In this document: positions 44,469 through 53,622 of the stretch, in pieces | How the letters are laid out: the number at the start of each line of letters is the position of its first letter | How positions within the stretch are numbered: position 1 is the stretch's first letter | Assembly: GCF_021228125.1 (NCBI RefSeq) | Contig: NZ_JAJQQS010000002.1 | Coordinates: forward strand, 986,754-1,050,753 | DNA length: 64,000 nucleotides | Origin: Streptomyces albireticuli | Lineage (GTDB): Bacteria > Actinomycetota > Actinomycetes > Streptomycetales > Streptomycetaceae | Direction: 5' to 3' | Made by a program: the position numbers and the translations under genes | The notes under the pieces: model-generated | Told to the model about the DNA's origin: nothing | Seen by the model: the letters and a program-made list of their open reading frames with translations, nothing else | The model's database searches: none

Positions 44469-45701
44469 TCACTCGTGCGTGTTCGCCGCCTCGACCTCTT
44501 CCCGGGTGACGCCCAGCAGATACAGCACCGTGTCCAGGAACGGCACGTTCACCGCCGTGTGCGCCGCCTGCCGCACTATCGGCTTCGCGTTGAACGCCAC
44601 TCCCAGACCCGCCGCGTTGAGCATGTCCAGGTCGTTCGCGCCGTCCCCGATCGCCACGGTCTGGGCGAGCGGGACGCCCGCCTCGGCGGCGAACCGGCGC
44701 AGCAGCCGGGCCTTGCCCGCCCGGTCCACGATCTCCCCGGTCACCCGGCCGGTCAGCCGGCCGTCCACCACCTCCAGGGTGTTGGCGGAGGCGAAGTCCA
44801 GGCCCAGCCGCTCCTGGAGGTCGTCCGTGACCTGCGTGAAGCCGCCGGAGACCACTCCCACCTGGTAGCCGAGCCGCTTCAGCGTCCGGATCAGGGTGCG
44901 GGCGCCGGGCGTGAGCCGGACCTCGGCCCGCACCTTGTCCACCACGGACTCGTCCAGCCCGGCCAGCAACGCCACCCGGGCGTGCAGCGACTGCTCGAAG
45001 TCCAGCTCGCCGCGCATCGCCCGCGCGGTGACCTCCGCGACCTCGGCCTCACAGCCCGCGTGCGCCGCGAACAGCTCGATGACCTCGTCCTGGATCAGCG
45101 TCGAGTCGACGTCCATCACGATCAGACGCTGGGCCCGCCGCTGGAGACCCGCCGCCACGACCGCCACATCCACCCCGCGCGCCGCGGCCTCGGTGGCCAG
45201 CGCGGTGCGCAGCTCTTCCGTCTCCGCGCCCGACACCGCGAACTCCACGGCCGTCACCGGGAACTTCGCCAGCCGGAAGATGCGGTCGATGTTGCCGCCG
45301 GTGCCGGTGATGCGCGCGGCGATGGCCGCGGTCGACTCGGCGGTCAGCGGATGACCGAGGACGGTGACATGGGAACGTCCCGTGCCGCGCGGCCGGTTGT
45401 CGCCCCGGCCCGAGATGATCTCCGCCTGGAGGTGCAGCGACTCCGCCCAGCTGTGCACGGTCGCCCGCAGTTCGCCCTCCGCCGTGGCGCCCCCGGAGGG
45501 CGCGACGACCAGGGCGCACAGGGTGATCCGGCCCCGGGTGACGACCTGCTCGATGTCGACGACGTCGACGGCGTAGGCGGCGAGGGTGTCGAAGAGCCCG
45601 GCGGTGATGCCCGGCCGGTCCTTCCCGAAGATCTTGACGAGGAGAGTCGGTACGTCGTCACCGGTGACGGAGGTGGCAGGCGAGGTCTGCGATGCACTCA
45701 T
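44469..45701 (-). CDS. serB: Phosphoserine phosphatase SerB with N-terminal ACT domains
   Basis: A 410-residue enzyme for the last step of serine synthesis. The first 170 residues carry two ACT-type domains (TLLVKIFGKDRPGITAGLFDTL and HVTVLGHPLTAESTAAIAARI), likely serine sensors. The HAD domain has DVDSTLIQDEVIELF (nucleophile Asp), VGVVSGGFTQV and VAIGDGANDLDML. The length and ACT pair match actinobacterial SerB2-type enzymes. Confidence 0.95.
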   Translation of the reverse strand: MSASQTSPATSVTGDDVPTLLVKIFGKDRPGITAGLFDTLAAYAVDVVDIEQVVTRGRITLCALVVAPSGGATAEGELRATVHSWAESLHLQAEIISGRGDNRPRGTGRSHVTVLGHPLTAESTAAIAARITGTGGNIDRIFRLAKFPVTAVEFAVSGAETEELRTALATEAAARGVDVAVVAAGLQRRAQRLIVMDVDSTLIQDEVIELFAAHAGCEAEVAEVTARAMRGELDFEQSLHARVALLAGLDESVVDKVRAEVRLTPGARTLIRTLKRLGYQVGVVSGGFTQVTDDLQERLGLDFASANTLEVVDGRLTGRVTGEIVDRAGKARLLRRFAAEAGVPLAQTVAIGDGANDLDMLNAAGLGVAFNAKPIVRQAAHTAVNVPFLDTVLYLLGVTREEVEAANTHE

Positions 45702-45784
45702 GGTCCTCTAACCGTATCCGCACCCGCACCGGAACCGTACGGGTGTCCCACCGGCCGGACGGCGAAGACTGGACGGACTCGGCG

Positions 45785-47503
45785 TTAACGACGCCCCGGC
45801 GGTGGCCCCGGAGGTCCCGGTGGCCCCGCGGGCCCCTGTGGTCGCTGTGGCGGTGCCGGTGGCGGACCCGGAGGCGGCGGCCCCCCGTCCGGCATGGAGG
45901 TGCCGTACGCGTAACCGCCCCGGGACCGCCGCCGGGGCCGGAGCGGCGGCACCGGGCGGCCGGTCTGGGTGGGCGCGCTGGAGCGGTCGTCGAGCGGCTG
46001 CCGCGGGTCCGGGCGTTTGTACGGGTTGGTGTCGTCGTGCGCGGGCCGGTACACCGGCGAGGGGTTGTACGGCCCCGGCAGATAGGCCAGGGCCGGATAC
46101 GTACGGGAATCCGCGTGCCCCGGCGCGAACCGGGTCGCGCGCCGCCCCGCCGCCCCGGCCGCGAACGCCAGCAGCCCGCCGGCCGCCCCGGCCCCGGCAC
46201 CCCAGACCGCGCCCAGGCCCACGGCCGCGGGAACGCTGCCCCGCAGGTCCAGCCCGGCCCCGAAGGCGTCGAAGCCGAGCACGGACAGCCCGGCGTCCAC
46301 CCGTACCCGGGTCACCAGCACCAGCACCGGCAGCGCCACGGCCGTCGCCGCCCCCAGCGCCACCGCGCACCGGGCGGCGAACCGCGCCGGCGTCAGCGCG
46401 CCCCGGGGCGTACGGACGGCGGTGAGCACCCCGGCCGCGAGCATCAGCAGCGCGCAGCCCACGGCCAGCAGCCACACCCGGGGATCCAGCTCCGCGAGCC
46501 GCCCCAGCGTCACCGACTCGTTCATACGGGCGGTCAGCAGCTCGTCGAGCGGGGACGGCAGCATCCGCGCCAGCGCCCCGGTCGCGGTGCCGCGCCAGGG
46601 GACGAGCATCCCGAGCGGCAGCCCCAGCCACACGCCGTTCGGCGCGCCGAGCAGCGCCGCCCCCAGCACCCGTCCCGGGTGGTCGTCGGAGGCCGCCGCG
46701 TAGAGCGCCGCCGCCAGCCCGGCGCCGACCGCGAGGACCAGCACGGCGCACAGCGCCGAGACCGCCGGGCGCACGCTCCGGTGCAGAAGCTCCCAGCCAC
46801 GCGGGAGCGGGGCCCGGCGCGCGGCCAGCAGCGTGATCAGCAGGACGCCCAGCACCCAGCCGGCGCCACCGGCCAGCGAGGGCCCGGTCCGCACCGAGAA
46901 CCCGACGGACGCCTTGGCGTCGGCCAGCCCCGCGAGCCGGTCGGGGAGACCGCCGATGTTCCCCAGGTCGCCTATGCCGGGGATCACCGGACCCGGCCCG
47001 CCGCCGGTGCCGCCCCCGGTCCCGCCGAGGCCGAGGCCCGCCCCGTCGATGGTGACGCTGTCCTCCCCGGCCCAGGCCAGCCCGCCGAGCAGCAGCAGGA
47101 AGAGCACGGCCACCGCGCCCATGCGCAGCACGAGCTCACCGGCGCGCACCGTGGCCCCGGCCGACCGCAGCGATCGCGCGAAGATCGTTCCCAGCAGGAG
47201 CGCGCCCGCCAGGCTCACGCCCAGTGGCGCGATCTCGATGGCGGTGTGCGCCGCCGCGCCCTTCAGACCGAAGGCTTCCACCGCACCCGATGGGGTGACG
47301 GATCCGCCCACCGCCAGGACGACGACCGCCGCCGTCATCGGACCGAGCGCGCCCGCCGTATCCGCCCCCAGAAGATGCAGACCCAGCGCCGAAATTCCGG
47401 CCATGGCGAGAAAAGCCCAGCTCACAGCCGCTATGGAGGAAAGGAGAAGCTCCGCGGCGGATATCCGGCCGCGTGGTTGCCGCACATCGCTGCCCTTGGT
47501 CAT
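45785..47503 (-). CDS. Streptophobe family membrane protein
   Basis: About 572 residues with ten or more hydrophobic helices, a Gly-rich extracytoplasmic-type loop (GGTGGGTGGGPGPVIPGIG) and a long Pro/Arg/Gly-rich cytoplasmic C-terminal tail. This corresponds to the streptomycete-specific streptophobe family; the function is unknown. I start at the ATG that follows GGGGGGCGCC; a longer reading would add 17 residues. It is divergent from the FHA-ABC gene, about 200 bases away, which may hint at a shared promoter region. Confidence 0.82.
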   Translation of the reverse strand: MTKGSDVRQPRGRISAAELLLSSIAAVSWAFLAMAGISALGLHLLGADTAGALGPMTAAVVVLAVGGSVTPSGAVEAFGLKGAAAHTAIEIAPLGVSLAGALLLGTIFARSLRSAGATVRAGELVLRMGAVAVLFLLLLGGLAWAGEDSVTIDGAGLGLGGTGGGTGGGPGPVIPGIGDLGNIGGLPDRLAGLADAKASVGFSVRTGPSLAGGAGWVLGVLLITLLAARRAPLPRGWELLHRSVRPAVSALCAVLVLAVGAGLAAALYAAASDDHPGRVLGAALLGAPNGVWLGLPLGMLVPWRGTATGALARMLPSPLDELLTARMNESVTLGRLAELDPRVWLLAVGCALLMLAAGVLTAVRTPRGALTPARFAARCAVALGAATAVALPVLVLVTRVRVDAGLSVLGFDAFGAGLDLRGSVPAAVGLGAVWGAGAGAAGGLLAFAAGAAGRRATRFAPGHADSRTYPALAYLPGPYNPSPVYRPAHDDTNPYKRPDPRQPLDDRSSAPTQTGRPVPPLRPRRRSRGGYAYGTSMPDGGPPPPGPPPAPPQRPQGPAGPPGPPGPPPGRR

Positions 47504-47720
47504 GGCGCCCCCCGTTGCCGACCGGTGCCCGGATTGCGCATGATCCGTACGCATCCGTGGCGGTACCTACTCTCAGGGCGTGTTTCGCCGCCGTCAACGG
47601 CGCCTGTTACACGGTTGCGTCAGTCCCGAGTTTCGGTTCGGCGACTGTGCCTGAAATAGTTCCTCCCGATGTTCGCCATCCCTAGACTCCCTGTGCAGGG
47701 GGCTCATCGGGGGACAAGTA

Positions 47721-50348
47721 GTGGGGCATGGAGTGCCGGAACTCGTACTGGAATTGAATGGACAGACCTGGACGCTCGATCCGTCCAGGTCGTACACCCT
47801 GGGTCGTGATCCGCAGGGCGACATGGTGCTGCAGGACGCCCGTGTCTCATGGCGGCACGCCACCGTGCGGTGGGGCGGCCGCGGTTGGGTCATCGAGGAC
47901 CACGGCAGCACCAACGGCACCTATGTGCAGGGCCAGCGGATCCACCAGATGGAGATCGGCCCCGGCTCAAGCGTCCACCTGGGCAACGCGACGGACGGCC
48001 CGCGGCTGAATCTCACCGCCGCCGGTGCCGGGATCGGAGCTCCCGCCGGGGACCTCTACAGCGCTCAGACCGCGATGGCCCCGCAGGTACCCGGGCACCA
48101 CCAGCCCCAGCACCAGCAACCGCAGCACCAGCAGCCCGGCGGCTGGCAGCAGCAGCCCCCGTACCAGCAGCCGGCGCCGGACGCGTGGCAGCAGCAGGCG
48201 CACCAGCAGCATCAGCAGGCCCAGCACCAGGCGCACCAGCAGGCGCACCAGCAGGCGTACGTCCCGCACCAGAGCCCCGAGCCCGCGCACCAGCCCCCGG
48301 CACACGGCGGTGCCCCCTCGCAGGGCGGCACCCCGCCCGTCTACGGCGACCGCAGCCCGACCAGCTTCCACCAGATGGCCGTCGGCCGGGTGATGCGCAT
48401 CGGTCGTGCCCTGGAGAACGAGCTGGTCGTCTCCGACCTCCAGGTCTCCCGGCACCACGCCGAATTCCGGGCCACCGGCGACGGCCGCTTCGAGATCGTC
48501 GACCTCGGCAGCCACAACGGCACCTATGTCAACGGTCAGCCGGTCCGCCAGCAGATCATCGGCCCCCACGACATCGTCGGTGTCGGTCACTCCACCTTCC
48601 GCCTCGTCGGCGACCGGCTGGAGGAGTTCGTCGACACCGGCGACGTCTCCTTCTCGGCCCGCCACCTCACCGTGACGGTCGACGGCGGCAAGCAGATCCT
48701 CAAGGACGTCTCCTTCGGCGTCCCCGAGAAGTCGCTGATCGCGGTCATCGGCCCGTCCGGCTCCGGCAAGTCCACCCTGCTGAAGGCGCTCACCGGCTAC
48801 CGCCCGGCCAACGAGGGCGACGTCCTCTACGACAACCGGAACCTCTACAAGCAGTTCGCCGAGCTGCGCCAGCGCATCGGTCTGGTCCCGCAGGACGACA
48901 TCCTGCACAAGGAGCTCACCGTCCGGAAGGCACTGCGCTACGCCGCCAAGCTCCGCTTCCCCGGCGACACCGCGGCCTCCGAGCGCGAGGCCCGGATAGG
49001 CGAGGTGCTCACCGAGCTCAAGCTCGACATCCACGCGGAGAAGAAGGTCACCTCCCTCTCCGGCGGTCAGCGCAAGCGCGTCTCCGTCGCCCTGGAGCTG
49101 CTCACCAAGCCCTCGCTGATCTTCCTGGACGAGCCCACCTCCGGCCTCGACCCGGGCATGGACCGCGACGTCATGCAGCTGCTGCGCGGCCTCGCCGACG
49201 ACGGCCGCACGGTCCTGGTGGTCACCCACTCCGTCGCCGAGCTGGCGATCTGCGACAAGCTCCTGGTGATGGCGCCGGGCGGCTCGGTCGCCTACTTCGG
49301 CCCGCCCGAGGAAGCACTGAACTTCTTCGGCTACGAGACCTGGGCGGACGTCTTCTCGGCCTTCGAGAACTACCGCGACTACGACTGGTCGGGCCGCTGG
49401 CGCGGCTCGCAGCACTACCAGATGTACGCCGCGGACATCGATGCCGTCGCCCCGCAGTCGGTGCACGTCCAGCCGCAGATGATCCAGCCGCCCAAGGCCC
49501 AGAGCTGGGGCTCCCAGCTGTGGACGCTGATGCGCCGCTATTCCTCGGTGATCGCCTCCGACCGGGGCTTCCTGGCCCTGATGCTGATCCTGCCCGCCGT
49601 GCTCGGCGCGGTGAGCACGGTCATCCCGGCCGACTTCGGCCTCGGCCCCGGTCCGGCGAAGAACCACTTCACCAACCGCGACTCCGGCACCATCCTGCTG
49701 ATCCTCGCGGTCGGTGCCTGCTTCGCGGGAGCGGCCAACTCCGTCCGTGAGCTGATCAAGGAACGGGTGATCTACGAACGCGAGCGCGCGACGGGCCTCT
49801 CCCGCTCGGCGTACCTGATGTCGAAGGTCGTCGTCCTGGGCTTCATCACCGTCCTCCAGGGCGCGCTCATCAGCGCGATCGGCTTCGGGGTCCGCGGCGA
49901 GAAGATGCCGAAGGAAGGCGTCATCCTCACCAACCTGCCGGCGGTCGAGATGACCCTGGTGATCATGGCCCTGGGCTTCACCTCGATGATGTTCGGCCTG
50001 ATCATCTCCTCGCTGGTGAAGACCGCCGAGAAGACCATGCCGCTGCTGGTGATGTTCGCGATCGTCCAGGTCGTCTTCACCGGCGTGCTCTTCCAGATCT
50101 TCGACAAGGTCGGCGTGGAGCAGGTCGCCTGGCTGATGCCCTCCCGCTGGGCGATCGGCGCCGCCGGTGCCACGGCCGACCTCAATGTGCTGATGCCGTG
50201 GCCGGGCGCCGGCCCCGACCCCCTGTGGGAGCACACCGCGGCCCAGTACCTGCTGGACATGGGCGTTCTGCTCGGCATCGGCGTCGCCTGCGGCTTCGTC
50301 GTCGCCCGCCTGCTGCGTCGGCACGAGCCCGAGGTCATGCGGAAGTAA
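47721..50348 (+). CDS. FHA-domain ABC-2 type transporter (fused ATPase and permease)
   Basis: An 875-residue protein. Two FHA domains (about residues 5-95 and 220-295; RDPQGDMVLQDARVSWRHA and RALENELVVSDLQVSRHHAEF) flank a Gln/His/Pro-rich linker of about 90 residues. Then comes an ABC domain (Walker A IGPSGSGKST, signature LSGGQRKRVSVAL, LIFLDEPTSGLDPGMD) and a six-helix ABC2 permease. The layout is that of mycobacterial Rv1747, whose FHA domains bind phosphothreonine from Ser/Thr kinases. The cargo is unknown; an export role is likely. Confidence 0.93.
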   Translation: MGHGVPELVLELNGQTWTLDPSRSYTLGRDPQGDMVLQDARVSWRHATVRWGGRGWVIEDHGSTNGTYVQGQRIHQMEIGPGSSVHLGNATDGPRLNLTAAGAGIGAPAGDLYSAQTAMAPQVPGHHQPQHQQPQHQQPGGWQQQPPYQQPAPDAWQQQAHQQHQQAQHQAHQQAHQQAYVPHQSPEPAHQPPAHGGAPSQGGTPPVYGDRSPTSFHQMAVGRVMRIGRALENELVVSDLQVSRHHAEFRATGDGRFEIVDLGSHNGTYVNGQPVRQQIIGPHDIVGVGHSTFRLVGDRLEEFVDTGDVSFSARHLTVTVDGGKQILKDVSFGVPEKSLIAVIGPSGSGKSTLLKALTGYRPANEGDVLYDNRNLYKQFAELRQRIGLVPQDDILHKELTVRKALRYAAKLRFPGDTAASEREARIGEVLTELKLDIHAEKKVTSLSGGQRKRVSVALELLTKPSLIFLDEPTSGLDPGMDRDVMQLLRGLADDGRTVLVVTHSVAELAICDKLLVMAPGGSVAYFGPPEEALNFFGYETWADVFSAFENYRDYDWSGRWRGSQHYQMYAADIDAVAPQSVHVQPQMIQPPKAQSWGSQLWTLMRRYSSVIASDRGFLALMLILPAVLGAVSTVIPADFGLGPGPAKNHFTNRDSGTILLILAVGACFAGAANSVRELIKERVIYERERATGLSRSAYLMSKVVVLGFITVLQGALISAIGFGVRGEKMPKEGVILTNLPAVEMTLVIMALGFTSMMFGLIISSLVKTAEKTMPLLVMFAIVQVVFTGVLFQIFDKVGVEQVAWLMPSRWAIGAAGATADLNVLMPWPGAGPDPLWEHTAAQYLLDMGVLLGIGVACGFVVARLLRRHEPEVMRK

Positions 50349-50361
50349 CCCGCTCGCGCAC

Positions 50362-50404
50362 ACGCCGAAGGGCGGCACCCGGTCCGGGTGCCGCCCTTCG
50401 GCGT
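50362..50404. terminator. Long perfect hairpin terminator
   Basis: A 21-base perfect inverted repeat (ACGCCGAAGGGCGGCACCCGG and complement, one base between) lies between the convergent FHA-ABC and SLT genes. Confidence 0.9.
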
Positions 50405-50431
50405 AGCTGTGGCGCGGTGCGTGCCCTCGGC

Positions 50432-51127
50432 CTAGTAGGCGGAGTTCACGTTGTCCATCGAGCCGTAGACCTTCCACGCGTAGTTGCACGCGGCGGTGAT
50501 GTTGGCGACCGGGTCGTAGATGTCCCAGGAGGTGCCCTCGACGTGGTACGCCTTGAAGGTCGGGTCGATCACCTGGAGCAGGCCCTTGGAGGGGATGCCC
50601 TTGGCGGCGTTGGAGTCCCAGTTGTTGATCGCCCGGGGGTTGCCGGTCGACTCGCGCATGATGTTGCGCTTGATGCCCTCGTAGGAGCCGGGGATGCCCT
50701 TGGCCTTCATGACGTCCAGGGCCTCGCGGATCCAGCCGTCGAGGTTGTTCGCGTAGACCGGCTTCGCGGGGGCGGCGGGGGCGGCCTGGACCGGCTTGCG
50801 CTCCTCGGAACGGCTCGCGGCCTCCTTGTCGGCGCGCTCCTTGTCGGCCTTGGCCTTCGCCTCGGCGCGCTGCTTGGCCTCGGCCTCCGCCTTCGCCAGC
50901 TTCGCGGCGTTGTCGGACTGCTTGCCGAGCTGCTCCTGCTGGTCCTGAACACCCAGGGTGGTGGAGCTCCAGGCGACCGGCTTCACGGCGATGGACTTGT
51001 TCTCGGCGTCCGCGGAGCCGGGCAGGGCGGCGAACGTCAGTGCCGCGACGCCCGCGGCGGCGATGCCGGCGGCGGAGAACTTGTGGACCTTGGTGAGGCG
51101 GCTATAGCCAGAGAGGGGGGAGCGCAT
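50432..51127 (-). CDS. Secreted transglycosylase SLT-domain protein
   Basis: A 231-residue precursor. The N-terminus has a basic start and hydrophobic core cleaved near GSADA at about residue 40. A coiled-coil-like Lys/Ala/Glu stretch (about 60-110) follows. The C-terminal 100 residues are an SLT-type lytic transglycosylase domain: the catalytic glutamate is in NIMRESTGNP, with KGIPSKGLLQVIDPTFKAYH and the ending YGSMDNVNSAY. It would cut peptidoglycan glycan strands. The upstream leader contains a hairpin followed by six Ts. Confidence 0.93.
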   Translation of the reverse strand: MRSPLSGYSRLTKVHKFSAAGIAAAGVAALTFAALPGSADAENKSIAVKPVAWSSTTLGVQDQQEQLGKQSDNAAKLAKAEAEAKQRAEAKAKADKERADKEAASRSEERKPVQAAPAAPAKPVYANNLDGWIREALDVMKAKGIPGSYEGIKRNIMRESTGNPRAINNWDSNAAKGIPSKGLLQVIDPTFKAYHVEGTSWDIYDPVANITAACNYAWKVYGSMDNVNSAY

Positions 51128-51178
51128 GCTGAGCTGAACCTTCCGATCGCTTGAGTCGCAGTGGCCCGGATCGGCGCG

Positions 51179-51220
51179 AAAAAAGACGCCGCGTCTCGAT
51201 CGACGGCGCCCTGCGACGTC
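51179..51220 (-). promoter_or_regulatory. Hairpin with U-tract in the SLT gene leader (possible attenuator)
   Basis: On the minus strand GACGTCGC can pair with GCGGCGTC (one G-U pair), followed at once by TTTTTT, about 50 bases before the SLT start. U-tracts are unusual in this GC-rich genome. A possible promoter TTGCCA-N17-TAAGAA lies just upstream. I do not see the conserved blocks of the c-di-AMP (ydaO) riboswitch. Confidence 0.45.
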
Positions 51221-51396
51221 GCAATTCTTAGCGGCAGCAAAAAGTTCTGGCAAAGAAGCTGAGTACTACCCGGCATCGTTGCGGAGGGGCCTGCGGAGAA
51301 GCCGCGAAAGAGGGCGTGAACGGGCCTGCTGCCCGCTTACGGAGGCCTTACACATCCACTAGCCGAGGTCGTAGGTGACCTGGGTCCTATGCCCGG

Positions 51397-51435
51397 CGTC
51401 ACACCGGGGGCCCGGCGGCCTCACCCGGTGTGACG
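51397..51435 (-). terminator. Hairpin terminator after the nitroreductase gene
   Basis: Perfect 12-base arms CGTCACACCGGG and CCCGGTGTGACG with a 15-base loop, about 30 bases past the nitroreductase stop. Confidence 0.8.
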
Positions 51436-51466
51436 GCGTTCGTGCTTTGCGTATGTGATCGTTTGC

Positions 51467-52168
51467 TCAGATCTCGACCAGTACCTGGTCCAGGCTCTTG
51501 CGGATCAGATCGGGCACCTGGCAGTCCGCCGCCGGATATCCCACCGGGATCACCGCGAAGGCCTTCTCGTTCGCCGGCCGCCCCAGCACCTCCGACAGGA
51601 ACCGCATGGGGCTCGGGGTGTGCACCAGCGCCGCCAGCCCCGACAGGTGCAGCGCGGACAGCAGCATCCCCACCGCGATGCCGACCGACTCGTCCACGTA
51701 GTAGTGCTTGCGCTTGTCACCGGCCTCGCCCAGCCAGTAGCGCTGCTGGAAGACCACGATCAGCGCGGGCGCGTCCGTCAGGTGCGGCTTGACCTCGTCC
51801 GTGCCCAGCGGCCGCAGCGCCGCCAGCCACTCCTCGCCCAGCCGCCCCTCGTAGGAGACCCGCTCCTCCGCCTCCGCGGCCTCCCGGATCCGCCGCCGCA
51901 CCCCGGGGTCCCGCACCAGGACGAACGTCCACGGCTGCTGGTGCGCCCCCGACGGAGCGGTGGCCGCGCACGCGATCGCGTCCCGCACCACCTGCTCCGG
52001 CACCGGGTCGGCCGAGAACTGCCGGACGGTCCGGCGCCGGTCCATCCGCTCCCGGAGCTCCGCCGCGCGGGCGAGGGACTCGGCGGCCGGCATCCGCTCG
52101 GGGCGGTAGGGAACCGGCCGGTAGGGATCGCCGTGGGTCGGTGTCCACTGTGTCGTTGGTATAGACAT
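51467..52168 (-). CDS. Nitroreductase family protein
   Basis: A 233-residue flavin (FMN) enzyme. Family marks are MDRRRTVRQFSADPVPEQVVRDAIACAATAPSGAHQQPWTFVLV near the start, and GLAALVHTPSPMRFLSEVLGRPANEKAFAVIPVGYPA near the end. The PSGAHQQPW block and the late tyrosine-rich KHYYVDESVGIAVG region resemble the iodotyrosine-deiodinase-like branch. Substrates are unknown. The ATG was chosen because the N-terminal extension of a longer reading looks non-coding. It is divergent from the histidine kinase gene. Confidence 0.9.
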   Translation of the reverse strand: MSIPTTQWTPTHGDPYRPVPYRPERMPAAESLARAAELRERMDRRRTVRQFSADPVPEQVVRDAIACAATAPSGAHQQPWTFVLVRDPGVRRRIREAAEAEERVSYEGRLGEEWLAALRPLGTDEVKPHLTDAPALIVVFQQRYWLGEAGDKRKHYYVDESVGIAVGMLLSALHLSGLAALVHTPSPMRFLSEVLGRPANEKAFAVIPVGYPAADCQVPDLIRKSLDQVLVEI

Positions 52169-52371
52169 GTTCCGAGTCTGGCCGCCGGCCGCACCCGGTG
52201 AGGGCCACATGCGGGAACTCGTCGCCCCGTCCGGCCGTCCGGGCCGGTAGCGGACTCCGGCCACGGCACCCGGCGGGCGCCCGCCGGGCCGTCCGGCCTA
52301 GGCCACGAGCCCTAGGCGCCTGCCGCCGTCGGTCCGATACGCCCCTTCCCTCACCTCGGTACCGTGAAGTC

Positions 52372-53622
52372 ATGACCAACGGCCCACGCTCCGGCCTGAC
52401 CGCCGTGAGCACCGCGCTCCTCTCCATGAGCCGGCACCTCCAGGTGCGCGACGTCCTCAAGACGATCGTCGTCTCCGCCCGGGAGCTGCTCGACGCCGAG
52501 TACGCGGCCCTCGGCGTCCCCGACGACCACGGCGGGTTCGCCCAGTTCGTCGTCGACGGCGTCAGCGAGGCGCAGTGGAAGGCCATCGGACCCCTGCCCC
52601 GCCAGCACGGCATCCTCGCCGCGATGCTCCAGGACGCCACCCCGCAGCGTCTGGCCGACGTCAGCAAGGACCCCCGCTTCGGCGGCTGGCCCGCCGCGCA
52701 CCCGCCGATGCACGACTTCCTCGGCGTACCGGTCGCCGACGGGGAGGAGATCCTCGGCGCGCTCTTCCTGGCCAACAAGAAGGGGAGGGACCCGGCGGCG
52801 AAGCCCGGCTGCGGCTTCACCGCGGAGGACGAGGAGCTCCTGCGCGTCCTCGCCCAGCACGCCGCGATAGCCCTCACCAACGCCCGCCTCTACGAGCGCA
52901 GCCGCGAGCTGACCATCGCGGGGGAGCGGGCCCGCCTCGCCCACGAGCTGCACGACGCCGTGGCACAGAAGCTCTTCTCCCTCCGGCTCACCGCCCAGGC
53001 CGCCACGGCCCTCGTCGACCGGGACCCGGCCCGCGCCAAGGAAGAGCTGCACGAGGTGGCCCGGCTCGCCGCCGAGGCCGCCGACGAGCTCCGCGCCGCC
53101 GTCGTGGAGCTCCGCCCGGCGGGCCTCGACGAGGACGGCCTCGTCGCCACCCTGCGGACCCAGATCCAGGTCCTGGACCGGGCCCACGCCGCCCACGTCA
53201 CCTTCGACTCCCCGGGCGTACGGGCGCTGCCGGCGGCCCAGGAGGAGGCGCTCCTGCGCGTCGCCCAGGAGGCCCTGCACAACGCCCTGCGGCACTCCGG
53301 GGCCGGCCGGGTCGCCGTCACCCTCCACCGTGTGGGAGCGGACGGCGGGGACGGCGCGGACGGCGGAAAGGGGAACAAGAGGGGGGCGGGGGCCAAGGCC
53401 GGCCGGACCGGCGGCAAGGACACCAAGGGGTGCTGCCAGGGCGTCGTGCTGCGCGTGACCGACGACGGGTGCGGCTTCGACCCCTCCGCCGTCCGCCGGG
53501 CGGGCCGCCACCTCGGGCTCGTCTCCATGCGGGACCGCGCCGGCGGCGTCGGCGGCGGCCTGACCGTTACCTCGGAGCCCGGGAAGGGCACCACGATCGA
53601 GATGGAGGTCCCCGGTGGCTGA
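52372..53622 (+). CDS. GAF-domain sensor histidine kinase (NarL-type)
   Basis: A 416-residue soluble kinase. Residues about 15-175 are a GAF domain (LLDAEYAALGVPDDHGG...FLGVPVADGEEILGALFLANK). The DHp/HisKA_3 region is ERARLAHELHDAVAQKLFSL, with the phosphoacceptor His near residue 194. The ATPase domain has the N box EALHNALRHSG and VTDDGCGFDP, interrupted by a glycine/lysine-rich insert of about 35 residues. The response regulator gene overlaps its end by 8 bases. No membrane segment is seen, so the signal is likely cytoplasmic or gaseous. Confidence 0.93.
   Translation: MTNGPRSGLTAVSTALLSMSRHLQVRDVLKTIVVSARELLDAEYAALGVPDDHGGFAQFVVDGVSEAQWKAIGPLPRQHGILAAMLQDATPQRLADVSKDPRFGGWPAAHPPMHDFLGVPVADGEEILGALFLANKKGRDPAAKPGCGFTAEDEELLRVLAQHAAIALTNARLYERSRELTIAGERARLAHELHDAVAQKLFSLRLTAQAATALVDRDPARAKEELHEVARLAAEAADELRAAVVELRPAGLDEDGLVATLRTQIQVLDRAHAAHVTFDSPGVRALPAAQEEALLRVAQEALHNALRHSGAGRVAVTLHRVGADGGDGADGGKGNKRGAGAKAGRTGGKDTKGCCQGVVLRVTDDGCGFDPSAVRRAGRHLGLVSMRDRAGGVGGGLTVTSEPGKGTTIEMEVPGG

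Noticed and set aside
47967..50489. An 840-codon minus-strand open frame opposite the FHA-ABC gene.
   Set aside because: Antisense to a protein with intact FHA, Walker and ABC signature motifs; high-GC genomes give such long shadows routinely.
51128..51396. Possible c-di-AMP (ydaO/yuaA) riboswitch upstream of the SLT transglycosylase gene, as found before some Streptomyces cell-wall hydrolases.
   Set aside because: I looked for the conserved core blocks in order on the minus strand and did not find them; only a hairpin with a U-tract is supported.
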